8,755 nucleotides of DNA from Leptospiraceae bacterium (GCA_027485405.1 JAIXRB010000125.1:1-8755), one strand, 5' to 3'. Positions 1 to 5,873 are shown, counted from the stretch's first letter. Translations and numbers: made by a program. Notes: generated by a model not told the origin, from the letters alone.

Positions 1-148
1 CTTCGGAGGAAAGCTTCACGTCTTCCTTGAGAACAAAAAGTCTACCTTCATACTGATCGTTTATTTCCTTTAGTCTCGTCTTTTCGATGAGCCTTTGGGA
101 ACATGCCCCCGCAAGAAAAAGTACTAGAAAGGGGATAATTCGAAGCAA
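1..148 (-). CDS. Putative lipoprotein, 5' part only (cut by window edge)
   Basis: I do not recognise the family. About 49 N-terminal residues are visible when read from TTG at 148-146. A short signal peptide has a basic residue, then a hydrophobic stretch (IIPFLVLFLAGA), ending at Cys16. The lipobox Leu-Ala-Gly-Ala-Cys fits the relaxed spirochaetal pattern better than the strict E. coli one. After Cys the chain is charged (QRLIEKTRLKEIN...), as expected of an exported, lipid-anchored protein. I chose TTG 148 because AGGA at 161-158 lies 9 bases upstream. TTG at 157-155 is in frame but abuts that AGGA, and it would add only three residues. An in-frame stop at 178-176 limits any further extension. 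The gene is divergent from comM. The signal peptide and lipobox are seen directly; membrane location is inferred. Confidence 0.72.
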   Translation of the reverse strand, partial: MLRIIPFLVLFLAGACSQRLIEKTRLKEINDQYEGRLFVLKEDVKLSSE

Positions 149-157
149 CGTAAACAA

Positions 158-289
158 TCCTAAAGCTGGACAGGATCAGAACACCACTTCGCCCTTTTTT
201 GGAAACACATTTTTAAGTTTACCCTTCTCTTTCAGTCAAAAAGAGGAGCCAACCGACTAGAGAATTTGCCTATCCCAACAGAGGTAAGT
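158..289. other. Divergent intergenic region between lipoprotein gene and comM
   Basis: This stretch of about 130 bases separates two divergent genes and must hold the 5' signals of both. It is T-rich near 192-225. I could not pick out a convincing -35/-10 pair on either strand. The only clear signals are the two ribosome binding sites at its ends. Confidence 0.5.
280..284 (+). promoter_or_regulatory. Ribosome binding site deciding the comM start
   Basis: AGAGG lies 5 bases before ATG 290. A longer in-frame reading from TTG 266 has its nearest purine-rich site (AAGAGGAG, 240-247) about 18 bases away, which is too far. The ATG start also gives the usual ComM N-terminus. Confidence 0.75.
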
Positions 290-1729
290 ATGGTTCCAAG
301 TATCGCCGTTGTCAAAAGTGTTTCTCGGTCGGGCAATCAAACAATTGAAATTCGGGTTGAAGTAGGGATTCGAAATGGTCTGCCCCAATTTGTGATTTTG
401 GGACTACCTTCCCCAGCAACAAAAGAATCCAGGGAAAGGATTCGGATGGCAATTGAGTCTTCTGGCTTTGATTTCCCAATGAAAACAATAGTGGTCAATC
501 TCTCTCCCGCTGAGCTTTTAAAGAAATCTGGTTATTTGGATTTACCCATTGCTCTCGGGATCCTTCTCGCTTCGGGGCAATGGATGTTGCCAGGTTTTGA
601 AGAGATAACAGTCATCGGTTCCTTGGCTCTAGATGGGAAAATGGAGGGAGGTTCTGATCTTATCCCCGTCCTCTGGGCTTTCCCCGAGAACAAGGGTCTT
701 CTTTGTCTGCCTTCTTCTCTTGAAGGATCGTTTCTTCCCCCAGGTAAGTATTGCTTTTTTTCTCATCTGAGAGAGTTTTCTGAACCAAAACAAGGATTAG
801 ATGTAGTTTTTCCGTATCAAAGAAAAACAAAAGAGACTTTGCCTAAAATAGTACTGACGGACTCACAGGCTTTTGTTCTCAAAGGTTTGATTTTGGGACT
901 ACTAGGAAATTTGCATTCGCTTCTGATTGGCAATCCTGGAACTGGCAAAACTTACATCATTCAGTTGCTCCGACTCATTCAAGCGGATTGGAACGAAACA
1001 GAATTGGTTGAGGAACTTGCCTTTCGCTTTGCCCGGGATGCTTCTTTCGATGCAAATTCCATTTTAACGCAAAGACCATTTCGAAGCCCACACCATACGG
1101 CCACAGACAAAGCATTGATCGGAGGTGGAAATCCCATTTGCCTAGGTGAAGTTAGTTTAGCATCGGGGGGAATTTTGTTTCTGGATGAACTTTCTCGTTT
1201 TAAAGAATCTGCCATTGAAGCTCTGCGAGAACCCATGCAAGAAAAAACGGTTCAGATATCTAGAGTTCGAGATAAACTAGCCCAACATTCAAACTTTCTG
1301 TTAGTTGCGGCTATGAACCCCTGCCCTTGTGGCAATTGGGGCGGAGTAAAGCCTTGCCATTGCGGAGAAAAAACAGCTAGGCTTTTTCATCGAAAGGTCT
1401 CTGGACCTTTTCTCGATCGAATCGGAATTGAAATTACGCTTTGGGAAAACTATCAAAAGCGCGAAATCGAAATTGATTTAAACCAAATAAGAATTAAGTT
1501 AGAAGAGGCAGTAGAATTTAGAAAAAAAAGAATTTCTCAGAATGGTAATGTGCTGGATATCGAACTGGACAAGCGTATGAATTTATCCATTCGTAAGTCG
1601 GAGATTCTAAAACAAGTAATTAGAACTATCGCAGATTGGGAAGGCGAAGAAAGAGTACGGGAGTGCCACATTTCAACAGGGTATCGATTTTTAGAGATCA
1701 CTAAAATTCTAAACTCTACTTTTGAATGA
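290..1729 (+). CDS. comM: ComM-type AAA+ ATPase (YifB / magnesium-chelatase-like)
   Basis: This is a 479-residue ComM/YifB protein. In Vibrio, ComM is a hexameric helicase that promotes branch migration during integration of transforming DNA, and it is widely conserved even in bacteria not known to be competent. The N-terminal domain (residues about 5-170) carries the family signature region around NLSPAELLKKSGYLDLPIAL. The AAA+ core has Walker A GNPGTGKT at 214-221, a RPFRSPHH block near 262-269, and Walker B ILFLDEL at 295-301. It is followed by MNPCPCG and a CHC pair (Cys345, Cys347, Cys356, Cys358), which probably bind zinc. The C-terminal part keeps the RTIADWEGEERV helix region. At 479 residues it is slightly shorter than the usual ~500, with no frameshift or lost motif. 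It stands alone on the plus strand and overlaps the next gene tail to tail by 14 bases. The family call is very secure; a role in transformation in this organism is inference. Confidence 0.95.
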   Translation: MVPSIAVVKSVSRSGNQTIEIRVEVGIRNGLPQFVILGLPSPATKESRERIRMAIESSGFDFPMKTIVVNLSPAELLKKSGYLDLPIALGILLASGQWMLPGFEEITVIGSLALDGKMEGGSDLIPVLWAFPENKGLLCLPSSLEGSFLPPGKYCFFSHLREFSEPKQGLDVVFPYQRKTKETLPKIVLTDSQAFVLKGLILGLLGNLHSLLIGNPGTGKTYIIQLLRLIQADWNETELVEELAFRFARDASFDANSILTQRPFRSPHHTATDKALIGGGNPICLGEVSLASGGILFLDELSRFKESAIEALREPMQEKTVQISRVRDKLAQHSNFLLVAAMNPCPCGNWGGVKPCHCGEKTARLFHRKVSGPFLDRIGIEITLWENYQKREIEIDLNQIRIKLEEAVEFRKKRISQNGNVLDIELDKRMNLSIRKSEILKQVIRTIADWEGEERVRECHISTGYRFLEITKILNSTFE

Positions 1730-1916
1730 AATGTGAAATTTCCATAGCTATTTTATTTATAGCATAATCCATATAAGCTGGATCATCTACTTTCTTTTTG
1801 TAGTTCTTGTATTTTTTTTCCATAGAGGCTGACATCCCTCTTTTACGGAGCATTACTGGATCTGGACCGAACTCGTCGGTCTCAGCTAAATTGCCGATTA
1901 CTGAAATCTGTCTCAT
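1716..1916 (-). CDS. Small conserved-looking protein, possibly FlgM-like
   Basis: This is a 66-residue hydrophilic protein with no signal peptide or membrane segment. ATG at 1916 has a good site, AAGGA, 7 bases upstream (1928-1924), so I think the gene is real. The N-terminal half (MRQISVIGNLAETDEFGPDP) is acidic and looks disordered. The C-terminal half is lysine-rich and then probably helical, ending KVDDPAYMDYAINKIAMEI. That ending recalls the C-terminal helix of spirochaetal FlgM (anti-sigma-28), where a similar 'K-[IV]-N-D-P-A-Y-I' stretch precedes an Ile/Ala-rich helix. The resemblance is from memory and weak, and the protein is shorter than usual FlgM. It is downstream of yraN in the same direction across a 103-base gap, and its 3' end overlaps comM by 14 bases. 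Otherwise it is a hypothetical protein. Confidence 0.6.
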   Translation of the reverse strand: MRQISVIGNLAETDEFGPDPVMLRKRGMSASMEKKYKNYKKKVDDPAYMDYAINKIAMEISHFIQK

Positions 1917-1932
1917 AGTTACTTCCTTGTAA

Positions 1933-1957
1933 CAAAATAAATTCTCATCCTTGAGAA
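1933..1957 (-). terminator. Possible weak intrinsic terminator downstream of yraN
   Basis: On the minus strand, TTCTCA-AGGA-TGAGAA (1957-1942) forms a perfect 6-bp stem with a 4-base loop and is followed at once by TTTATTTTG. The position, after the long minus-strand gene run, suits a terminator. The stem is short and AT-rich, so it may be weak or simply act as a leader hairpin for the 66-residue gene. Confidence 0.35.
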
Positions 1958-1958
1958 C

Positions 1959-1975
1959 TCTCGACTGACTCGAGA
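1959..1975 (-). repeat. Inverted repeat TCTCGA-N5-TCGAGA
   Basis: This is a perfect 6-bp inverted repeat with a 5-base spacer, one base from the hairpin at 1942-1957. It has no T-run of its own, so it is not a classic terminator. It could be an operator or part of a folded leader for the downstream small gene. Its function is unknown. Confidence 0.4.
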
Positions 1976-2019
1976 TATAACAAAATTCGGTTCTGTGTTT
2001 ACTTCCCTTGATGAAGTTA

Positions 2020-2373
2020 TTAAAAGAGATGAGAATAAAAAACCACTTCCTGTTTATCGTTCCTATGGGCCAAACCGAAAGATATGGTTAGGTGACTTAA
2101 GGCGGGGTGTTCTAAAGAAAAATAGCTGTATAGCTTCCTCAATTTCCTTTTTTTTGTCTCATTTAAGGTGAAAAGTGGATGGAAGTTCGTAGAATCCTTC
2201 CAGGTTTTGACTTCCCAAAGATAAAGGGTTTCTGCGAAAAAAGAAATTATGTCAATTTCTCCGAACCGTTTTCGATAGTTTTGGAGTAAAACAGTATGCC
2301 CTTCTTCTTCCAAAGCCACAACAACTGCCTTTTCTCCCTCTTTTCCTTTCTTACATTTTACAAATCCGTTCAT
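2020..2373 (-). CDS. yraN: YraN / UPF0102 family endonuclease-like protein
   Basis: This 117-residue protein matches the UPF0102 (YraN) family, a small restriction-endonuclease-like fold that commonly sits near rnhB and rplS in bacteria. The motif order is as expected: KKGKEGEKAV near residues 8-16, an aromatic 'QNYRKRFGEIDII' block with GEID at 38-41, and EVK at 54-56. These supply the D...ExK arrangement of this nuclease fold. The C-terminus (VVFYSHLF) has the family's usual short beta-strand ending. The length is typical. ATG overlaps the stop of the HD-GYP-like gene as ATGA, so translation is probably coupled. The biochemical activity of the family is poorly defined. A nuclease role, perhaps in DNA processing, is inferred from the fold, not shown. 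Confidence 0.87.
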   Translation of the reverse strand: MNGFVKCKKGKEGEKAVVVALEEEGHTVLLQNYRKRFGEIDIISFFAETLYLWEVKTWKDSTNFHPLFTLNETKKRKLRKLYSYFSLEHPALSHLTISFGLAHRNDKQEVVFYSHLF

Positions 2374-3560
2374 GAATAAACAGATGGAAGTGGTATTGCT
2401 TTAGAAATAAATAAGTTCAGCTCTTTCATCAAATCTACGAATTCCAGAACTTTGCTTTTTTTACCATCGATTTCTTTTGTTAATCGAACGATAGGTCTAA
2501 GAGGCTTGTCTTTATTGGATTCAATTACCAATCCAGTCCTTCCGTCTGAGAGTATCACTCCAGAACCAACAGGAAACATAGAAAGTTTATTCAAGAAAAG
2601 TCTAACAAGTTTTAAGTCATACTTTGAAACGTTTTCACTAATCAAGGTTTTCATGGCATCGTAAGGTAGAAAAGCAGGTCTATGAGGTCTTGGAAAGATC
2701 ATTGCCGAAAAGTGATCTGCGATCGTATAGATTTTTGTAAGTTCTTCGATTTGATTGGATAAGAGCCTTTGTGGATATCCAGTTCCATCTGCGTTTTCAT
2801 GATGTTGAAGACATACTATTGCTAAAGAGCTTTTCAATTTTAACTTTTGCGTTAATACTTGATAGCCGACGATTGGATGTTTTTTGATTGTTTTAAGTTC
2901 AACTTCAGTCAATGGGGTTTCTTTCGCTAAGACTTCTGATGTGATACTAGCCATTCCCAAATCAGCAAAAAAACTAGCCATGCCCAAATCGATGAGTTTT
3001 GGTCGCCCGAGCTCCATATAAGTTCCAATTTGGACGGAGAAGAAGGTAGCATAACAGATATGATTGTATAAATTGTTTCCGGACGTAGGATGAGATAGCA
3101 GAATGATAGGTAAGCTGGGATTTATCTTTACGTGATCTACCAACTTTTCTGACAATTCTCTGAATTCTCTAATTTCTGGAGTCTTTCCTTCCAAAAGAAT
3201 TCGAAAAGTCTTTTCAAGCAGATTGTAAGCGTCTTGGTAAATTGTGGCAAAGCTAGCCCTTGCTTCGTTTGTCCGCTCTAGCAGGTCTTTGGCTTTTCGG
3301 GAGGTCTCATCATTTTTATAGAGCGGAAGATTCGCCTCATAGAACTTTGCATTTTCCATGAGTTTCGCTTTTTCTTCCACTCGATCGGTGACCACATCCC
3401 CTTCGGTCAAAACAAAGGATATGCCAAATTGTTTCAGCCTATCTAAGTCTTGCTTTGTAATGGGCTGAGTTGCTGATACGAAAATAGTGTCTTTGTCTAG
3501 GTAAACCGATTTAGAAAATTTGATACCGGCAACCAATTCTGAAATCGGGATTTTCTTCAT
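2370..3560 (-). CDS. HD-GYP-like protein with degenerate HD motif
   Basis: This is a 396-residue cytoplasmic protein. Residues 1-60 (MKKIPISELVAGIKFSKSVY...) match the N-terminal domain that often precedes HD-GYP domains. A helical linker covers about 60-145 and the HD-GYP domain about 150-310, followed by a C-terminal region of about 330-385. HD-GYP enzymes hydrolyse cyclic di-GMP with an HD pair and further metal-binding His and Asp residues. Here His167, His228, the HHENADGTGYP block (253-263) and Asp282 are in place. The position of the family's HDxGK is instead Ala199-Asp200-Leu-Gly-Met, so a metal ligand and the Lys are lost. Activity may therefore be reduced, altered or absent, leaving a binding role. 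The ATG has AGGA directly against it, a poor site, but no other in-frame start follows the upstream TAG. The gene follows the FlhB-like gene by 33 bases and overlaps yraN by 4. Confidence 0.85.
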   Translation of the reverse strand: MKKIPISELVAGIKFSKSVYLDKDTIFVSATQPITKQDLDRLKQFGISFVLTEGDVVTDRVEEKAKLMENAKFYEANLPLYKNDETSRKAKDLLERTNEARASFATIYQDAYNLLEKTFRILLEGKTPEIREFRELSEKLVDHVKINPSLPIILLSHPTSGNNLYNHICYATFFSVQIGTYMELGRPKLIDLGMASFFADLGMASITSEVLAKETPLTEVELKTIKKHPIVGYQVLTQKLKLKSSLAIVCLQHHENADGTGYPQRLLSNQIEELTKIYTIADHFSAMIFPRPHRPAFLPYDAMKTLISENVSKYDLKLVRLFLNKLSMFPVGSGVILSDGRTGLVIESNKDKPLRPIVRLTKEIDGKKSKVLEFVDLMKELNLFISKAIPLPSVYS

Positions 3561-3593
3561 TCCTGAGAAACAATGACAGGTTCCTTCCCACTA

Positions 3594-3851
3594 TCAAATG
3601 TTTTTCTCTTTTTTTATCCGAGCGAGCGCCTTAAAAACAACCGCAACCGTAGTATAGATTTCTCTTGGAATTTCTTGGTCTAGTGGCATTCGACTCAAGA
3701 ATTCGGTAAGTCCAGGGTCTTCCCAGATTTGCACCCCAGCTTCTCTTGCCCTCTCCACGATTTTTTGGGCAAGAAGTCCCTCTCCTTTTGCAATCAGAAT
3801 CGGGGCATTTTGCTTTTCCGGTTGATACGCGAGAGCCACTGCTCGTTTCAT
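3594..3851 (-). CDS. Orphan FlhB C-terminal cytoplasmic domain protein (FlhX/YlqH-like)
   Basis: This 85-residue soluble protein corresponds to the cytoplasmic C-terminal domain of the flagellar and type III export switch FlhB/YscU, with no membrane part. Matches to the family pattern are AVALAY (4-9), API-LIAKGEGLLAQKI (16-31), ERAREAGVQIWEDPGLTEFL (33-52) and QEIPREIYTTVAVVFKAL (59-76). In full-length FlhB the domain begins with the self-cleaving NPTH loop just before 'AVAL'. Here the protein starts with Met-Lys-Arg at that point, so the autocleavage motif is absent. Similar stand-alone proteins (Bacillus YlqH, FlhX) are known, often next to rnhB. The ATG overlaps the stop of the FliK-like gene as ATGA. 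It probably interacts with export-gate or substrate-switch partners, but its role in spirochaetes is not known to me. Confidence 0.88.
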   Translation of the reverse strand: MKRAVALAYQPEKQNAPILIAKGEGLLAQKIVERAREAGVQIWEDPGLTEFLSRMPLDQEIPREIYTTVAVVFKALARIKKEKNI

Positions 3852-4141
3852 AGCTCTACTTCTATGGGGAGAGAGGTGAGTGATCTAAGCTCAGACTGAA
3901 GATCTTTCAGCAGAAACAAGAGCTCTTTTTGGGTCTCAGGTGCACTTGGCTTCAAATAGAGCCTTTTTTCTTTTCCCCAAACGAAGTGGAAGGAAAGAGA
4001 ACCTAAAGTGCTCGATTCTACCTGGAAAAGGAAGGACTTGGATTTCTCTTGGTCATTGGATTTCGATAGAGCTTTGGTGGCTTTCGTTTTGCGACTCGGT
4101 AGGGCTAGATTTGCGGACCTCTGGAAAGAGACTGGGTTCAT
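3848..4141 (-). CDS. Small protein resembling the FliK C-terminal domain (YlqG-position gene)
   Basis: This is a 97-residue protein. The first ~38 residues are Ser/Lys-rich and probably disordered. Residues about 40-97 show alternating strands and a helix: LGSLSFHFVWGKEKRLYLKP, then ETQKELLFLLKDLQSELRSL, then PIEVEL. This resembles the C-terminal domain of flagellar hook-length control protein FliK, with its pattern of 'LG-L-v-l-w ... L-l--L--L'. The match is by eye and tentative. The position supports it: it lies between rnhB and an orphan FlhB domain, as ylqG does in Bacillus, and FliK and FlhB are natural partners. ATG 4141 has a strong site, AGAGGA (4152-4147), 5 bases away. That start makes the gene overlap the 3' end of rnhB by 89 bases in a different frame. 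Confidence 0.7.
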   Translation of the reverse strand: MNPVSFQRSANLALPSRKTKATKALSKSNDQEKSKSFLFQVESSTLGSLSFHFVWGKEKRLYLKPSAPETQKELLFLLKDLQSELRSLTSLPIEVEL

Positions 4142-4757
4142 TTCTATCCTCTCGGAAATTGTTTAAAAAACTCAACCGATGCGAACGGGAAATGCCTTGG
4201 GAGAGAATCGCAATTCTGTGTTTTTCTGTGCCGTAGCCTTTGTTTTCTGAAAAGGAATACCCTGGAGCCTTTGAGTCGAGTGCAACCATAAACCGATCTC
4301 TCGTCACCTTGGCTAAGATGGATGCCGCACTGATAGAAGGAACTTGGTCATCGCCTTTGATGATCGATTGGTAGCCAGAAATGTAAGGGATGGAGGGCAG
4401 TTTGTAGTTTCCATCTACGAATAAAAATGGATTGGGAAGACTTAACTTCTTTAGTCCTTTTTGAATAGCATAAAAGATCGCCTGATTGATATTAAACTGA
4501 TCAATGTATTTCGGAGAGACTAGAACTACAGCCCACTTGTCTGTTAGGGACTTAATCTCTTTTTCAAGTAATTCTCGTTTTAACTCTGGGATTTTTTTGG
4601 AGTCTCTCAATCCAGCTAAGATTTCTCCATTTTGGATTTGAAGAAGAATTTCCTTAGAAAAGGAAACTAGACCTACAGAAACCGGGCCAGCAAGACAACC
4701 CCTACCAGCCTCATCTATGGAGACTGTTGGGGTTTGGACCTGTAGATCAGGGAAAAT
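4053..4757 (-). CDS. rnhB: Ribonuclease HII, non-standard start
   Basis: RNase HII cuts RNA in RNA/DNA hybrids and removes single ribonucleotides from DNA. Read from ATT 4757 it has 234 residues. The four acidic active-site residues are visible: Asp15-Glu16 in IDEAGRG, Asp115 in FVDGNYKLP, and Asp154 in the block ISAASILAKVTRDRF. DSKK (52-55), the SENKGYGTEKH segment and the SHRLSF ending are also typical. A tail of about 35 polar residues follows the core and overlaps the next gene. No ATG, GTG or TTG lies in frame between the rplS stop and IDEAGRG. The first usual start, TTG 4610, would remove Asp15-Glu16 and cannot give an active enzyme. Initiation may be at ATT 4757 or ATA 4766, perhaps by re-initiation after rplS, or by reading through its TAA. 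The family is certain; the start is not. Confidence 0.9.
   Translation of the reverse strand: MFPDLQVQTPTVSIDEAGRGCLAGPVSVGLVSFSKEILLQIQNGEILAGLRDSKKIPELKRELLEKEIKSLTDKWAVVLVSPKYIDQFNINQAIFYAIQKGLKKLSLPNPFLFVDGNYKLPSIPYISGYQSIIKGDDQVPSISAASILAKVTRDRFMVALDSKAPGYSFSENKGYGTEKHRIAILSQGISRSHRLSFLNNFREDRNEPSLFPEVRKSSPTESQNESHQSSIEIQ
4147..4152 (-). promoter_or_regulatory. Ribosome binding site of the FliK-like gene, inside rnhB
   Basis: AGAGGA lies 5 bases before ATG 4141 and supports a start inside the rnhB reading frame. It argues that the long gene overlap is real and not an over-extended start. Confidence 0.65.
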
Positions 4758-4769
4758 TCGTTCTATTGT

Positions 4770-5207
4770 TTAAGTAGCGGCAGGAGTTTCAGTAACAACA
4801 GCTGCAGCGGCGGCTTTAGCTTTGTCGTCCTGGCGTTTTTTCTCTTTGGAAACGATCGCCTGACCACCTTTTCGTTCTTTGATACGACCAGCTTTTCCAG
4901 TTTTTGAACGGAGGTAGTAGAGTTTTGCTCTTCGCACTTTTCCTTTTCGGATGAGTTCGATTTTTGAGATTCTAGGGCTATGTAATGGAAAAATTCGTTC
5001 TACACCGATGTCATACGAGATTCGTCTAACAGTGAATGTCTTGCTATGGTCTTTGTTTCCAATAGCAATCACAATACCTTCGTATGTTTGAATTCTTTCT
5101 TTGCCAGATTCAACGATTTTATAAAAAACTCGAACAGTGTCTCCAATTTCAAAATTGATTTCGTTCTTTGGTTCGCTTGCAAGAGCATCTGCTAAGATAT
5201 GGTTCAT
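4770..5207 (-). CDS. rplS: Large-subunit ribosomal protein L19
   Basis: bL19 sits at the 30S-50S interface of the ribosome. The core is clear: FEIGDTVRVFYKIVESGKERIQTYEGIVIA (about 19-48), TFTVRRISYDIGVERIFPLHSP (about 57-78), then KGKVRRAKLYYLRSKTGKAGRIKE (88-111). The protein has 145 residues, about 25-30 more than usual. The extra part is a C-terminal tail rich in Lys and then Ala (AKAAAAAVVTETPAAT). ATG 5207 has TAAGGA (5219-5214) 6 bases upstream, and the TAA in that site is the trmD stop, so the two genes are closely coupled. The frame continues directly into rnhB after one TAA. Confidence 0.97.
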   Translation of the reverse strand: MNHILADALASEPKNEINFEIGDTVRVFYKIVESGKERIQTYEGIVIAIGNKDHSKTFTVRRISYDIGVERIFPLHSPRISKIELIRKGKVRRAKLYYLRSKTGKAGRIKERKGGQAIVSKEKKRQDDKAKAAAAAVVTETPAAT

Positions 5208-5216
5208 ACTTTTTCC

Positions 5217-5873
5217 TTACGAAGGTTTACTTCTTTGCTTCCTGTTCAATTCTCTCCACTTTCGAATCTCTTCGTGGTGGCCGTTTAGAAGGATCTCTGG
5301 CACCTTCCAGCCCAGAAAGTCTGCTGGTTTGGTGAACTGAGGGTATTCTAAGGAACCTTCCTCGTTGTGAGACTCTTCGGAGAGACTCTCTTCTTTGCCC
5401 AAAACACCAGGCTCGAGTCGCGAAAGACAGTCTGCTAAGACGAGAGACCCAAGATCCCCCGACGAAATTACATAGTTTCCAAGAGCCACCTCTGTGTCAA
5501 CTAGATGGAGTGCTACTCGGTGGTCGACGCCTTCATAATACCCCGATATAAACGTGAATGTGGATTGTTTTTGAACCCATTGTTGTGCCATTTTCTGTTG
5601 GAACAATTCTCCGGAAGGAGACAACAAAACAACCATCCCTTTTTGGTCTCCTAAGGATTCAAGTGCCCGGTAAATGGGTCCTACTTGGAGGAGCATCCCA
5701 GGTCCCCCTCCATAGATAGTATCATCTACTTTATTGTGTTTGTTTTCAGCAAAGTCTCTCAAATGCAAAATATGGGTCTCGAGTAAGCCTTTTTCTCTAG
5801 CTTTACCCAAAATTCCGTCCACAAAATAAGCCTCGATTTTCGCAGGAAAAAGAGTGATAAAATTAAACCGCAA
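5217..5873 (-). CDS. trmD: tRNA (guanine-N1)-methyltransferase TrmD, unusual active site
   Basis: TrmD makes m1G37 in tRNAs from S-adenosylmethionine and so protects the reading frame. From TTG 5873 it has 218 residues, beginning MRFNFITLFP as the family does; the site GGGAGG lies 6 bases upstream. The knot-fold motifs are present: GGGPGM at 55-60, LSPSGELFQQ near 84-93, YYEGVDHRV at 112-120, and Arg152 in LSRLEPGVLG. Compared from memory with E. coli TrmD, three positions differ. The Arg of GRYEG is Tyr112, the Asp of GDYV is Asn (GNYV), and the catalytic Asp169 of EDSF is Glu167 (EESH). The 15-residue spacing from the conserved Arg to this position is unchanged. The C-terminus stops soon after IRKWREL, about 30-35 residues early. 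The start overlaps rimM by 11 bases. Confidence 0.93.
   Translation of the reverse strand: MRFNFITLFPAKIEAYFVDGILGKAREKGLLETHILHLRDFAENKHNKVDDTIYGGGPGMLLQVGPIYRALESLGDQKGMVVLLSPSGELFQQKMAQQWVQKQSTFTFISGYYEGVDHRVALHLVDTEVALGNYVISSGDLGSLVLADCLSRLEPGVLGKEESLSEESHNEEGSLEYPQFTKPADFLGWKVPEILLNGHHEEIRKWRELNRKQRSKPS

Noticed and set aside
266..289. TTG 266 as the comM start
   Set aside because: It has no properly spaced binding site, while ATG 290 has AGAGG 5 bases away and gives the usual N-terminus.
979..1236. Minus-strand open frame inside comM
   Set aside because: It is antisense to the Walker A to Walker B region of a clear gene and has no recognisable features.
1747..1763. GCTAT-N7-ATAGC inverted repeat as a comM terminator
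   Set aside because: The stem is only 5 bp, AT-rich, has no following T-run on the plus strand and lies within the 66-residue gene.
1941..2171. Plus-strand open frame reading SLDEVIKRDENKKPLPVYRS in its middle
   Set aside because: It looks protein-like but lies mostly antisense to yraN, has only a GTG (1995) without a binding site as a start, and ends in low-quality sequence. yraN keeps its family motifs to its C-terminus, so this is most likely a shadow.
3940..4236. Plus-strand open frame opposite rnhB and the FliK-like gene
   Set aside because: It is antisense to two supported genes, with no binding site and no recognisable domain.
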